Source: Caballeronia ptereochthonis
GTDB taxonomy: Bacteria > Pseudomonadota > Gammaproteobacteria > Burkholderiales > Burkholderiaceae
Direction: 5' to 3'
NCBI RefSeq assembly: GCF_001545075.1
Contig: NZ_FCOB02000043.1
Coordinates: 1 to 60,947, forward strand
DNA: 60,947 nucleotides
The notes beneath the pieces are model-generated. The model saw only the letters and a program-made list of their open reading frames with translations, did no database searches and was not told the origin of the DNA. The position numbers and the translations under genes are program-made. How positions within the stretch are numbered: the first letter of the stretch is position 1; each line of letters starts with the position of its first letter. Shown in pieces: positions 1 through 8,387 of this stretch.

Positions 1-102
1 ACGCTGCTGCACGAGATGCAGAAGCGCGATGCGAAGAAGGGTCTGGCGTCGCTGTGCATCGGCGGCGGCATGGGTGTCGCACTTGCTGTGGAACGTCCGT
101 AA
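1..102 (+). CDS. phaA: acetyl-CoA acetyltransferase PhaA, C-terminal end only
   Basis: The window opens inside a reading frame that runs for 33 codons to TAA at 100-102. The residues end with the thiolase C-terminal signature CIGGGMGVA, which holds the second active-site cysteine. The enzyme condenses two acetyl-CoA into acetoacetyl-CoA, the first step of polyhydroxybutyrate synthesis. The following gene is phaB, the normal partner, which supports calling this phaA rather than another thiolase. The start and most of the protein lie outside the window. Confidence 0.9.
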   Translation, partial: TLLHEMQKRDAKKGLASLCIGGGMGVALAVERP

Positions 103-189
103 TCAACAAGCGCAACGCAGAGCAGGATCGGGAAGGGCCAGCGGGCGGGCAAGGAGATCGTCCCCCGCATAACGAAAATGGAGTGAGGA

Positions 190-930
190 ATGACGAAGCG
201 CATAGCGTATGTAACCGGCGGGATGGGCGGCATCGGCACCAGCATCTGCCAGCGCCTGCTCAAGGATGGCTTTACGGTCGTCGCGGGTTGCGGCCCGAAC
301 TCCCCGCGCCGGGTGAAATGGCTCGAAGACCAGAAGGCGCTCGGCTTCGACTTCATTGCCTCTGAAGGCAACGTCGGCGACTGGGAGTCGACCAAGAACG
401 CGTTCGACAAGGTCAAGGCCGAAGTCGGCGAGGTCGACGTGCTGGTGAACAACGCGGGCATCACGCGCGATGTCGTGTTCCGCAAGATGACGCACGAAGA
501 CTGGACCGCGGTCATCGACACGAACCTGACGAGCCTCTTCAACGTCACGAAGCAGGTCATCGACGGCATGGTCGAGCGCGGCTGGGGCCGCATCATCAAC
601 ATTTCGTCGGTGAACGGCCAGAAGGGTCAGTTCGGCCAGACGAACTACTCGACGGCCAAGGCGGGCATTCACGGCTTCACGATGTCGCTCGCGCAGGAAG
701 TGGCGACCAAGGGCGTGACGGTCAACACGGTGTCGCCGGGCTATATCGGCACGGACATGGTGAAGGCGATTCGCCCCGAAGTGCTGGAGAAGATCGTCGC
801 GACCATTCCGGTGCGGCGTCTGGGCACGCCCGACGAGATCGGCTCGATCGTCGCGTGGCTGGCGTCCGAAGAATCGGGATTCTCGACTGGCGCTGACTTC
901 TCGCTGAACGGCGGCTTGCACATGGGCTGA
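190..930 (+). CDS. phaB: acetoacetyl-CoA reductase PhaB
   Basis: This is a 246-residue short-chain dehydrogenase that reduces acetoacetyl-CoA to (R)-3-hydroxybutyryl-CoA with NADPH in the cytoplasm, feeding PHB synthase. The Rossmann motif GGMGGIG is at residues 10-16, NNAG at 87-90, and the catalytic triad is Ser140, Tyr153 (in YSTAK) and Lys157. The length is typical of PhaB. GAGTGAGGA just upstream supports the start. It lies 87 bp after phaA and 155 bp before phaR, the usual order in Burkholderiaceae. FabG-like reductases are the alternative, but the context favours PhaB. Confidence 0.95.
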   Translation: MTKRIAYVTGGMGGIGTSICQRLLKDGFTVVAGCGPNSPRRVKWLEDQKALGFDFIASEGNVGDWESTKNAFDKVKAEVGEVDVLVNNAGITRDVVFRKMTHEDWTAVIDTNLTSLFNVTKQVIDGMVERGWGRIINISSVNGQKGQFGQTNYSTAKAGIHGFTMSLAQEVATKGVTVNTVSPGYIGTDMVKAIRPEVLEKIVATIPVRRLGTPDEIGSIVAWLASEESGFSTGADFSLNGGLHMG

Positions 931-1085
931 CGGGCGGAGGCTTTCCGGGAGGCGCGCGCCTTCCGGGCGAGCCGCCACTCGCCGGATTTATCAACGATGC
1001 GGCGAACACGCAGCAGCGCTTTTTTGCGATAACGCAAGACTTGCTTGCTGCCATCGCAGTAAAGTTTTGCGTTTAAAGGCGTTAA

Positions 1086-1661
1086 ATGACCACTACTACT
1101 ACTACAAAGAAATCCGCCGAACGACTCATCAAAAAATATCCAAACCGTCGGCTGTACGACACGGAAACGAGCACCTACATCACGTTGTCCGACGTGAAGC
1201 AGCTCGTGCTCGATCAGGAAGACTTCAAGGTGCTCGACGCGAAGTCCAACGACGACCTCACGCGCAGCATCCTTCTGCAGATCATTCTCGAGGAAGAGAG
1301 CGGCGGCCTGCCGATGTTTTCGTCGGTGATGCTTTCGCAGATCATCCGCTTCTACGGTCACGCGATGCAGGGCATGATGGGCACGTATCTGGAGAAGAAC
1401 ATCCAGGCGTTCATCGATATCCAGCAGAAGCTCACCGAGCAGAGCAAGGGCATCTACGACGGCAACGCGCTGAATCCGGAAGTCTGGTCGCAGTTCATGA
1501 ACATGCAGGCACCGATGATGCAGGGCATGATGACGAGCTACATCGAGCAGTCGAAGAACATGTTCGTGCAGATGCAGGAGCAGATGCAGTCGCAGGCGAA
1601 GTCGATGTTCAATACGTTTCCGTTTCCGACGCCCACGCCACCTTCGACGGAAAAGAAGTAA
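1086..1661 (+). CDS. phaR: polyhydroxyalkanoate synthesis repressor PhaR
   Basis: This 191-residue protein has the PhaR DNA-binding N-terminal domain: KKYPNRRLYDTETSTYITL falls at about residues 16-35. A PHB-accumulation domain follows, and the C-terminal part (about 130-175) is rich in methionine and glutamine. PhaR binds both PHB granules and the phasin promoter, and so represses phasin genes when no granules exist. The protein starts with a run of threonines encoded by five ACT repeats, then KK. It sits downstream of phaB as in related genomes. The start ATG follows a short spacer with only a weak ribosome-binding site. Confidence 0.93.
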   Translation: MTTTTTTKKSAERLIKKYPNRRLYDTETSTYITLSDVKQLVLDQEDFKVLDAKSNDDLTRSILLQIILEEESGGLPMFSSVMLSQIIRFYGHAMQGMMGTYLEKNIQAFIDIQQKLTEQSKGIYDGNALNPEVWSQFMNMQAPMMQGMMTSYIEQSKNMFVQMQEQMQSQAKSMFNTFPFPTPTPPSTEKK

Positions 1662-1952
1662 TCCATTTCGGCGGCGCGTTCGGACGTCGGGGTGTGTGCC
1701 TCGGCGGGGCGGACGCGTGCTCGCTGCCTGGTTACGCCTTTCGCTGGACCTTGTCCGCATGGCGTGATGTAATCCCGCCGATACGAAATCAGCCATAGTG
1801 CGCGATCGCCTGCACCTGCCGATGGCATCGCGCCAAGGTGCATCTCTCGCTGCGTGCGCGCCCGCGCATGGCCACGGCAAGTTCCGCGTTGTCAAACGAT
1901 GTAAAACCCGCTCCCCTGGAGGGCCGAAAGCGCTAGACTGTGACGATTGCAG
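1662..1952. other. intergenic region between phaR and higB
   Basis: No coding sequence can be supported in this 291-bp gap. An open frame continues upstream of higB to 1798, but that extension is low-complexity, basic and unlike the HigB family, so it was left out. The 3' edge carries the higBA operator described separately. No convincing terminator with a T run was seen after phaR. Confidence 0.5.
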
Positions 1953-1971
1953 TAGTCCCGAAATGGGACTA
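1953..1971. promoter_or_regulatory. palindromic operator upstream of higBA
   Basis: TAGTCCC-GAAAT-GGGACTA is a perfect inverted repeat with 7-bp arms and a 5-bp centre, ending 12 bp before the higB start. Autoregulation by the antitoxin or toxin-antitoxin complex binding a palindrome in this position is known for HigBA-type systems. Assigning this palindrome to HigA is an inference from symmetry and placement. Confidence 0.7.
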
Positions 1972-1983
1972 AAATGGATTGCT

Positions 1984-2286
1984 ATGCGGATCGTTGCCAA
2001 GAAAACGCTGCTCACCTTCATTCAGAAGCACGGCCAAGCCGAACAGGCGCTGCTGGCGTGGTACTCGGAAGCGGCCAAGGCAGTCTGGAGTACGCCTCAG
2101 GACATCAGGAATCAATATGCCTCCGCGAGCTTCATTGGGCGTAACCGCGTCGTGTTCAACATCAGGGGCAATGAATTCCGGCTCATCGTGGCAGTGGCTT
2201 ATCAAGTCGGTGTCGCGTACATCAAGTTCGTCGGAACGCGCGCCGAATACGACAAGGTCGATGCAGCCACCGTCGAAATGGAGTAG
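1984..2286 (+). CDS. higB: type II toxin HigB (mRNA interferase family)
   Basis: This is a 100-residue RelE-fold HigB-type toxin, begins MRIVAKKTLL and contains the family-like stretches WSTPQDIRNQY (about 37-47) and NRVVFNIRGNEFRLI (about 54-68). HigB proteins cleave mRNA on the ribosome when not bound by HigA. ATG at 1984 was chosen because it gives the family length and leaves the palindromic operator outside the gene. A second in-frame ATG at 1963 lies inside that operator and is less likely. The stop is 4 bp from the start of higA. Confidence 0.88.
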   Translation: MRIVAKKTLLTFIQKHGQAEQALLAWYSEAAKAVWSTPQDIRNQYASASFIGRNRVVFNIRGNEFRLIVAVAYQVGVAYIKFVGTRAEYDKVDAATVEME

Positions 2287-2290
2287 GAGA

Positions 2291-2653
2291 ATGGAAATTC
2301 ACCCGATTCGAACCGAAGCGGACTATAGCGCCGCACTCGCGGCAGTATCCGCGCTCGTCGATGCCGATCCGGCTTCCGACACGCCCGAAGGTGAAACGCT
2401 GGACATCCTGTCGATTCTGATCGAGCGATATGAAGCGGAACATTTCCCGCTCAAGGCACCGAGTCCGATCGAGGCTATCAAGTTCCGCATGGAGCAGGCG
2501 GGCCTTACGGTGCCGGACATGCAGCCGTACATCGGCAATACGAATCGCGTGTATGAGGTGCTCGCGGGCAAGCGCGCGCTGAGTCTCGCGATGATCCGCC
2601 GCCTGCATGAAGGTTTGCGCATTCCCGCGGACGTTCTGATCGGCGCCACGTGA
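2291..2653 (+). CDS. higA: antitoxin HigA (XRE-type)
   Basis: This 120-residue protein is the antitoxin partner of the upstream HigB. The N-terminal half (1-60) resembles HigA proteins of the 'IRTEADYxAAL' type. The C-terminal half holds a helix-turn-helix, from about 75 (AGLTVPDMQPYIG) to about 105 (SLAMIRRLHEGLRIP). The start is preceded by TAGGAG, so it is probably translationally coupled to higB. It should neutralise HigB and, with it, repress the operon through the palindrome at 1953-1971. The pair sits between phaR and rimO, which are normally close neighbours, so it is probably an insertion. Confidence 0.9.
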   Translation: MEIHPIRTEADYSAALAAVSALVDADPASDTPEGETLDILSILIERYEAEHFPLKAPSPIEAIKFRMEQAGLTVPDMQPYIGNTNRVYEVLAGKRALSLAMIRRLHEGLRIPADVLIGAT

Positions 2654-2795
2654 TCACCGCATCGTGCGTCGACCAAGGCCGCCGACGCGAAGTGACGGCG
2701 CTGGCACGCGCCAAACCGCGCTGTCAACGCTCCGGGGTAAAATAGTGGATTCGCCTTGTCCGTCTCGCAAGGCGCCCACAACACCGTCTCTCCCC

Positions 2796-4187
2796 GTGAA
2801 AAATTCCTTGGAATCAACCGCCACGACGACTCCCGCGCCCAAGATCGGCATGGTTTCGCTTGGCTGCCCGAAGGCGCTCGTCGACTCCGAGCAGATCATG
2901 ACCCAATTGCGCGCCGAAGGTTACGAAATCTCCGGCACCTACGACGGCGCGGATCTCGTCGTCGTCAACACCTGCGGCTTCATCGACGAAGCCGTGCAGG
3001 AAAGCCTCGACGCCATCGGCGAGGCGCTCTCCGAAAACGGCAAGGTCATCGTCACCGGCTGCCTCGGCGCGAAGAAGAGCGCGAGCGGCACGGGTCTCAT
3101 CGAGGAAGTGCATCCGAAAGTGCTCGCCGTGACCGGCCCGCACGCGACCAACGAAGTGATGAACGCGGTGCACGCGCACCTGCCGAAGCCGCACGACCCG
3201 TTCGTCGATCTCGTGCCGCCCGCGGGCATCAAGCTCACGCCGCGCCACTACGCCTACCTGAAGATTTCCGAAGGCTGCAACCATCGCTGCACGTTCTGCA
3301 TCATTCCCTCGATGCGCGGCGATCTCGTCTCCCGCCCCGTCGCCGAAGTCATGCTCGAGGCCGAGAACCTCTTCAAGTCCGGCGTGAAGGAACTGCTCGT
3401 CATCTCGCAGGACACGAGCGCGTACGGCATCGACGTGAAGTACCGGACCGGTTTCTGGAACGGCAAGCCGCTCAAGACGCGCATGACCGATCTCGTCGGC
3501 GCGCTCGGCGAGCTCGCCGCGCAATACGGCGCATGGGTGCGCCTGCACTATGTCTATCCGTATCCGAGCGTCGACGAGGTCATCCCGATGATGGCCGAGG
3601 GGCCGCTCAAGGGCCACGTCCTGCCGTATCTCGACGTGCCGTTCCAGCACGCGCACCCCGAAGTGCTCAAGCGCATGAAACGCCCGGCCAACGCCGAGAA
3701 AGTGCTCGAGCGCGTCAAGGCGTGGCGCGAGATCTGTCCGGATCTGACGATCCGCAGCACGTTCATCGCGGGCTTTCCGGGCGAGACGGAAGCGCAGTTC
3801 GAAACGCTGCTCGAGTTCATCCGGGAAGCCGATCTGGACCGCGTCGGCTGCTTCGCGTATTCGCCGGTCGAAGGCGCCACGGCGAACGAGCTCGACGGCG
3901 CGCTGCCCGACGACGTGCGCGAGGAACGCCGCGCGCGCTTCATGGAGCTGGCCGAGGACCTGTCGGCCAGGCGCATGAAGAAGAAGGTCGGAAAGACGCT
4001 CAAGGTGCTCGTCGACGAAGTGAGCACGGACGGCGGCGTCGGCCGCACGGCGGCAGATGCGCCGGAAATCGACGGCGTCGTGTACATCGCGCCGGCGACC
4101 AAGGCATCGAAGCGCTACAAGGCCGGCGACTTCGTTTCGGTGAAGATCACCGGCGCGGACGGCCACGATCTCTGGGGCGAGGTATAA
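2796..4187 (+). CDS. rimO: ribosomal protein uS12 methylthiotransferase RimO
   Basis: RimO is a radical-SAM enzyme that methylthiolates the conserved aspartate of ribosomal protein S12. The order is the MTTase domain (Cys24 in SLGCPKA, then NTCGF and GCLG cysteines), the radical-SAM core with CNHRCTFC (Cys161, Cys165, Cys168), and a C-terminal TRAM domain ending in GHDLWGEV. GTG at 2796 gives 463 residues, close to the family length. The frame is open to 2664, but the extra 44 residues do not resemble the family. The kinase gene begins 3 bp after the stop. Confidence 0.93.
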   Translation: MKNSLESTATTTPAPKIGMVSLGCPKALVDSEQIMTQLRAEGYEISGTYDGADLVVVNTCGFIDEAVQESLDAIGEALSENGKVIVTGCLGAKKSASGTGLIEEVHPKVLAVTGPHATNEVMNAVHAHLPKPHDPFVDLVPPAGIKLTPRHYAYLKISEGCNHRCTFCIIPSMRGDLVSRPVAEVMLEAENLFKSGVKELLVISQDTSAYGIDVKYRTGFWNGKPLKTRMTDLVGALGELAAQYGAWVRLHYVYPYPSVDEVIPMMAEGPLKGHVLPYLDVPFQHAHPEVLKRMKRPANAEKVLERVKAWREICPDLTIRSTFIAGFPGETEAQFETLLEFIREADLDRVGCFAYSPVEGATANELDGALPDDVREERRARFMELAEDLSARRMKKKVGKTLKVLVDEVSTDGGVGRTAADAPEIDGVVYIAPATKASKRYKAGDFVSVKITGADGHDLWGEV

Positions 4188-4190
4188 CGC

Positions 4191-5114
4191 ATGCTGCAGA
4201 CACCGCACGTTCTCGCGCTCGGCGAGGCCATGATCGAGTTCAATCAGTCGACGCGCGATCAGCCGAACTATCTGCAAGGCTTCGGCGGCGACGTCTCCAA
4301 CTTCCTGATCGCGGCTTCGCGCCAGGGCGCGTCGACGGGCTTCGTGTCCGCGGTCGGCAACGATCACTTCGGGCATTTGCTGCTCGATCTGTGGCGCGCG
4401 GAAAACGTCGATACGTCCACCGTGCGCGTGGATCACGACGCGCCCACGGGCGTCTATTTCGTCTCGCACGGCGAGAACGGGCATCGCTTCGATTACCTGC
4501 GCGCGGGCTCGGCGGCGAGCCGCTACGCGCCGTCGCATCTGCCGCTCGATGCGATCGCCGCGGCCAAGGCCGTGCATCTGTCCGGCATCAGTCTCGCGAT
4601 CGGCGTGTCGGCGTGCGATGCCGCGCTCGCCGCGATCGATCACGCGCGCACGCACGGCGTGAAGGTCAGCTTCGACACGAACCTGCGCCTCAAGCTGTGG
4701 CCGCTCGCGCGCGCACGAGCGGTGATGCTCGAGGCCATCCGCGCGACGGACATCTGTCTGCCGAGTTGGGACGACGTCACGCTGCTCACGGGGCACGAGG
4801 ACAAGGACGCCATCGTCGACGCGCTGCTCGCGCTCGGTCCGGAGGTCGTCGCGTTGAAGCTCGGTAAGGAAGGCGCGTATATCGCGACGCCCGACGAGCG
4901 GCGCCTCGTGCCGGGCCGCGTCGTCAGGGCGGTCGACGCCACCGGCGCGGGCGACTGCTTCGGCGGCGCGTTCATCGCGCGCATCGTCGCGGGCGACGAT
5001 CCTTTTGCCGCCGCGCGCTACGCGAACGTCGCGGCGGCGCTGTCGACGCAAGGCTTCGGCGCGGTCGCGCCGATTCCGGACAAGGCCACGGTCGAGCGCG
5101 CGCTCGCGGAATGA
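4191..5114 (+). CDS. PfkB-family sugar kinase, probable 2-dehydro-3-deoxygluconokinase
   Basis: This 307-residue ribokinase-fold protein opens with VLALGEAMIEFNQ and has the GGDVSN substrate-site motif (about 33-38). The C-terminal DATGAGDCFGGAF signature carries the catalytic aspartate and the anion hole. These features mark carbohydrate kinases that phosphorylate KDG, 2-ketogluconate or fructose; KdgK is the closest resemblance. The gene follows rimO by 3 bp, so the two are probably co-transcribed although their functions look unrelated. Substrate is inferred by family resemblance only. Confidence 0.8.
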   Translation: MLQTPHVLALGEAMIEFNQSTRDQPNYLQGFGGDVSNFLIAASRQGASTGFVSAVGNDHFGHLLLDLWRAENVDTSTVRVDHDAPTGVYFVSHGENGHRFDYLRAGSAASRYAPSHLPLDAIAAAKAVHLSGISLAIGVSACDAALAAIDHARTHGVKVSFDTNLRLKLWPLARARAVMLEAIRATDICLPSWDDVTLLTGHEDKDAIVDALLALGPEVVALKLGKEGAYIATPDERRLVPGRVVRAVDATGAGDCFGGAFIARIVAGDDPFAAARYANVAAALSTQGFGAVAPIPDKATVERALAE

Positions 5115-5181
5115 CGCGCCGGCCGATCGAACGAACACCCGACGGAACACACGAACGAACACAACCTGCGGAGACGACAAC

Positions 5182-6366
5182 ATGCAACGTGAAGTGGTGG
5201 TGGTAAGCGGCGTGCGCACGGCAATCGGCGATTTTGGCGGCTCGCTCAAGGATTTCGCCCCGAGCGATCTCGGCGCGCGCGTCGTGCGCGAGGCGCTCTC
5301 TCGCGCCGGCGTCGCGGGCGACGAAGTCGGTCATGTCGTGCTCGGCAACGTGATCCAGACCGAGCCGCGCGACATGTATCTCGCCCGTGTCGCGGCGCTC
5401 GACGGCGGCGTGACGCAGGCGGCGCCCGCGCTCACCGTGAACCGCCTGTGCGGCTCGGGCCTCCAGGCGATCGTGTCGGCGTCGCAATCCATTCTGCTCG
5501 GCGATGCGGACGTCGCCATCGGCGGCGGCGCGGAAAGCATGAGCCGCGCGCCCTACATCATGCCCGCGGCGCGCTTCGGCCAGCGCATGGGCGATGCGCG
5601 CATCGTCGACATGATGGTCGGCGCGCTGAACGATCCGTTCGACAGGATTCACATGGGTGTGACGGCCGAGAACGTCGCGCAGAAGTTCGGCATCACGCGC
5701 GAGATGCAGGATGCGCTCGCGCTCGAATCGCATCGGCGCGCGGCGAAGGCGATCGAGGCCGGCTACTTCAAGGAACAGATCCTGCCGATCACGCTCGCAT
5801 CGAAGAAGGGCGACACCGTGTTCGAGCGCGACGAGCACGTGCGCATGATCGCGACCGCCGACGACTTCGCCAAGCTCAAGCCCGTCTTCGCGAAGGAGAA
5901 CGGCACGGTGACGGCGGGCAACGCGTCGGGCATCAACGACGCGGCGGCGGCCGTCGTGCTGATGGAGCGCGGCGTCGCGGAGAAACGCGGCGCGAAGCCG
6001 CTCGCGCGCCTCGTCGCCTACGCGCATGCCGGCGTCGATCCGAAGATCATGGGCATCGGCCCGGTTCCCGCGACGCAGAAGGTGCTGGAGCGCGCGGGCC
6101 TGACCGTTGCCGATCTCGACGTGATCGAAGCGAACGAGGCGTTCGCCGCGCAAGCGTGTGCCGTTTCGCAGGAACTGAAGCTCGATCCCGCGAAGGTCAA
6201 CCCGAACGGCTCGGGCATTTCGCTCGGCCATCCGATCGGCGCGACCGGCGCGCTCATCACCGTGAAGGCGCTGTACGAGCTGCAACGGATCGGCGGGCGC
6301 TACGCGCTCGTGACGATGTGTATCGGCGGCGGGCAGGGCATCGCGGCGATCTTCGAGCGCATCTGA
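5182..6366 (+). CDS. bktB: beta-ketothiolase BktB
   Basis: This 394-residue thiolase condenses acyl-CoAs to beta-ketoacyl-CoAs and can supply longer PHA monomers such as 3-ketovaleryl-CoA. The nucleophile is Cys90 in NRLCGSG, the catalytic base is His350 in GHPIGATG, and the second cysteine is Cys380 in CIGGGQG. The length equals that of known BktB proteins. The start MQREVVVVSG follows a purine-rich CGGAGACGACA. The open frame reaches further upstream, but that extension is arginine-rich and implausible. Its nearness to the pha genes fits the role. Confidence 0.88.
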   Translation: MQREVVVVSGVRTAIGDFGGSLKDFAPSDLGARVVREALSRAGVAGDEVGHVVLGNVIQTEPRDMYLARVAALDGGVTQAAPALTVNRLCGSGLQAIVSASQSILLGDADVAIGGGAESMSRAPYIMPAARFGQRMGDARIVDMMVGALNDPFDRIHMGVTAENVAQKFGITREMQDALALESHRRAAKAIEAGYFKEQILPITLASKKGDTVFERDEHVRMIATADDFAKLKPVFAKENGTVTAGNASGINDAAAAVVLMERGVAEKRGAKPLARLVAYAHAGVDPKIMGIGPVPATQKVLERAGLTVADLDVIEANEAFAAQACAVSQELKLDPAKVNPNGSGISLGHPIGATGALITVKALYELQRIGGRYALVTMCIGGGQGIAAIFERI

Positions 6367-6390
6367 AGCCCGTATTCGAAGGAACGAAGG

Positions 6391-7062
6391 ATGATCCACA
6401 GCACGAAGGGGCCGCGTCTCGCCGCGGCCTTGACGATCTCGACCGCGCTGCTCGCGCTCGCCGCCTGCAACTCGCCGATGCCGGCTCAAACGTCCGGCGT
6501 GATCCCGGCCAGCGAGCGCGAACCGGCCGGGAAAGACGCGCACGGCGCGGACGCGGCGATCAGGGAACTCGCGCTGCCGCCGAAGAAACCGCTTACGCCG
6601 AACCCGGAGTACGCGCGTTTTCCGCGCTATGTCGGCACGCTCGGCGACAAGCAGATCGAGATGAAGCTCGGCGCGAAGACCGACGAGCCTTCCGGCGTGC
6701 ACGGAGAATATCGCTTCGTCGGCAGCGCCAGCGTGATTCTCGTCGCGGGCGATCGCGACGGCGACACGCTCGAGATCGAGGAATCGAACGACGGCACGCA
6801 CATCACGGGCAACTGGGTCGGCAAGTTCGCGGCGGACGGCAGCGTGTCGGGCGAACGCATGGACCCGGACGATTCGAACGCGCAGCCGTTCGATCTGCAT
6901 CCCGCGGTCGCGGGCGCGAAGCTGCCCCCGCTGCCTGCAACACCCGCTACGCCCGCCACGGGCACCGCGAAGGCGCCGCCCGCGCCGTCGCTGGAACCGG
7001 CGCCGCCTCAGCCGCCGCGCAACGCCGTCGGCGGCACGAGCAACGTCATCATCGGCGAATAG
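6391..7062 (+). CDS. putative lipoprotein, function unknown
   Basis: The 223-residue product starts with a basic n-region and a hydrophobic stretch ending in the lipobox LAAC (Cys at about residue 26), so it is probably lipidated and envelope-bound. A middle domain (about 70-170) looks beta-rich and globular. The C-terminal 45 residues are Pro/Ala rich (repeated PATPAT and APPQPP), like a flexible tail. The start has the good ribosome-binding site GAAGGAACGAAGG. No family was recognised. It lies 24 bp after bktB on the same strand. Confidence 0.75.
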   Translation: MIHSTKGPRLAAALTISTALLALAACNSPMPAQTSGVIPASEREPAGKDAHGADAAIRELALPPKKPLTPNPEYARFPRYVGTLGDKQIEMKLGAKTDEPSGVHGEYRFVGSASVILVAGDRDGDTLEIEESNDGTHITGNWVGKFAADGSVSGERMDPDDSNAQPFDLHPAVAGAKLPPLPATPATPATGTAKAPPAPSLEPAPPQPPRNAVGGTSNVIIGE

Positions 7063-7088
7063 CCTGTCTCGCTCTGTCTTGCTTTCAC

Positions 7089-7109
7089 GCCGCCGGGCGA
7101 TCCGGCGGC
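7089..7109. terminator. GC-rich hairpin after the lipoprotein gene
   Basis: GCCGCCGG-GCGAT-CCGGCGGC is a perfect 8-bp stem with a 5-base loop in the gap after the lipoprotein stop. No T run follows, only a pyrimidine tract (CCTTCCCTT), so terminator activity is uncertain. Confidence 0.4.
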
Positions 7110-7141
7110 GGCCTTCCCTTACCTCGATTCACTTCGACGCC

Positions 7142-8341
7142 ATGACTGATTCCAACGACAACGTCCCCGAACGCGACCTGCAAACCCGCATCGTGCAGCC
7201 GGAGGATCGCATCACGCCCGGCTTCGAGTCGTTCTCGGTGCCGGTCGCGCGGGCATCGACGGTCGTCTTCCCCGATCTCGCGACGATGCGCTCGCTCGTC
7301 TGGAGCGACGATTCGAGATGGCGCTACGGCCTGCACGGCACGCCGACCACGATCGCGCTCGCGCAGCGTCTCGCCGCGATCGAAGGCGGCGAGCACGCGC
7401 TGCTGCAGCCGTCCGGGCTCGCGGCGATTTCCAACGTCTATTTCGGCATCGTCAAGGCGGGCGATCACGTCCTCGTGCCCGACAACGCCTATTCGCCGAA
7501 CCGCGAGCATGCGGACTGGCTCGCCGCCGATTTCGGGCTCGAGGTGACTTACTACGATCCGATGATCGGCGCGGGCATCGCCGATTCGATCCGTCCGAAC
7601 ACGAAGCTCATCTGGCTCGAAGCGCCCGGCTCGGTCACGATGGAAATTCAGGACGTCCCGGCGATCGTGGCCGTCGCGCGTGCGAAGGGCATCGTCACCG
7701 CGATCGACAATACGTATTCCGCGGGACTCGCGTTCAAGCCGTTCGAGCATGGCGTGGACATCTCGGTGCAGGCGCTCACGAAATATCAATCCGGCGGCAG
7801 CGACATTCTGATGGGCGCGACCATCACGCGCGACATCGAGCTTCACAGGAAGCTGAAGCGCGCGCGCATGCGGCTGGGCATCGGCGTCTCGGCGGACGAC
7901 GCTTCGCTCGTGCTGCGCAGCCTGCCGTCGATGAAGCTGCGCTACGAGGCGCACGACCGCGCGGCGTCCGCGCTCGCGCAGTGGCTCAAGACGCGTCCCG
8001 AAGTGGCGGCGGTGCTGCACCCGGCCCTGGAGGATTGTCCGGGCCACGCGATCTACGAGCGCGATTTCGAGGGCGGCGCGGGCGGCTTGTTCTCGATCGT
8101 GTTCGACGGCCGCTACAGCGCCGCGCAGGTCGATGCGTTCGTCGAAGCACTCGAACTGTTCTCGATCGGCTGGAGCTGGGGCGGCGCGCATAGCCTCGCG
8201 ATGCCCTACAACGTGCGCTCGATGCGCACCGCGTCGCAATGGCCGCACGAGGGCGTGCTCGTGCGCTTTTACATCGGCCTGGAAGCGGAGACGGACTTGC
8301 GCGCGGATCTGGAAGCCGCGCTGGTCAAGGCGCTGGGCTGA
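7142..8341 (+). CDS. metC: cystathionine beta-lyase-like PLP enzyme (MetC family)
   Basis: This 399-residue enzyme belongs to the Cys/Met-metabolism PLP family. Lys214 in LTKYQSGGSD is the expected Schiff-base lysine, and RYGLHGTPTT (about 59-68) is the substrate/PLP phosphate region. MetC cleaves cystathionine to homocysteine, pyruvate and ammonia. The end of the protein (SIGWSWGGAHSLAMPYN) matches MetC rather than gamma-synthases. The start is MTDSNDNV; the frame is open further upstream but the extension looks non-coding. It converges with serB. Substrate specificity is a family inference. Confidence 0.85.
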   Translation: MTDSNDNVPERDLQTRIVQPEDRITPGFESFSVPVARASTVVFPDLATMRSLVWSDDSRWRYGLHGTPTTIALAQRLAAIEGGEHALLQPSGLAAISNVYFGIVKAGDHVLVPDNAYSPNREHADWLAADFGLEVTYYDPMIGAGIADSIRPNTKLIWLEAPGSVTMEIQDVPAIVAVARAKGIVTAIDNTYSAGLAFKPFEHGVDISVQALTKYQSGGSDILMGATITRDIELHRKLKRARMRLGIGVSADDASLVLRSLPSMKLRYEAHDRAASALAQWLKTRPEVAAVLHPALEDCPGHAIYERDFEGGAGGLFSIVFDGRYSAAQVDAFVEALELFSIGWSWGGAHSLAMPYNVRSMRTASQWPHEGVLVRFYIGLEAETDLRADLEAALVKALG

Positions 8342-8360
8342 TCCGCACGCACCTGAAAAT

Positions 8361-8380
8361 ACGGCGCCGTGAGGCGCCGT
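8361..8380. terminator. hairpin between convergent metC and serB
   Basis: ACGGCGCC-GTGA-GGCGCCGT is a perfect 8-bp stem with a tetraloop in the 46-bp gap between two convergent genes. On the minus strand it is followed by ATTTTC. It may serve both genes, although neither T run is long. Confidence 0.6.
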
Positions 8381-8387
8381 TGTCGTA

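Noticed and set aside
1087..1110. ACT trinucleotide run at the start of phaR as a phase-variation tract
   Set aside because: Triplet changes would not shift the frame, and only a threonine count would vary.
2756..4867. 703-codon open frame on the plus strand across rimO and the kinase gene
   Set aside because: It is an out-of-frame shadow in GC-rich DNA, dominated by Arg and Ala, and conflicts with two well-recognised genes.
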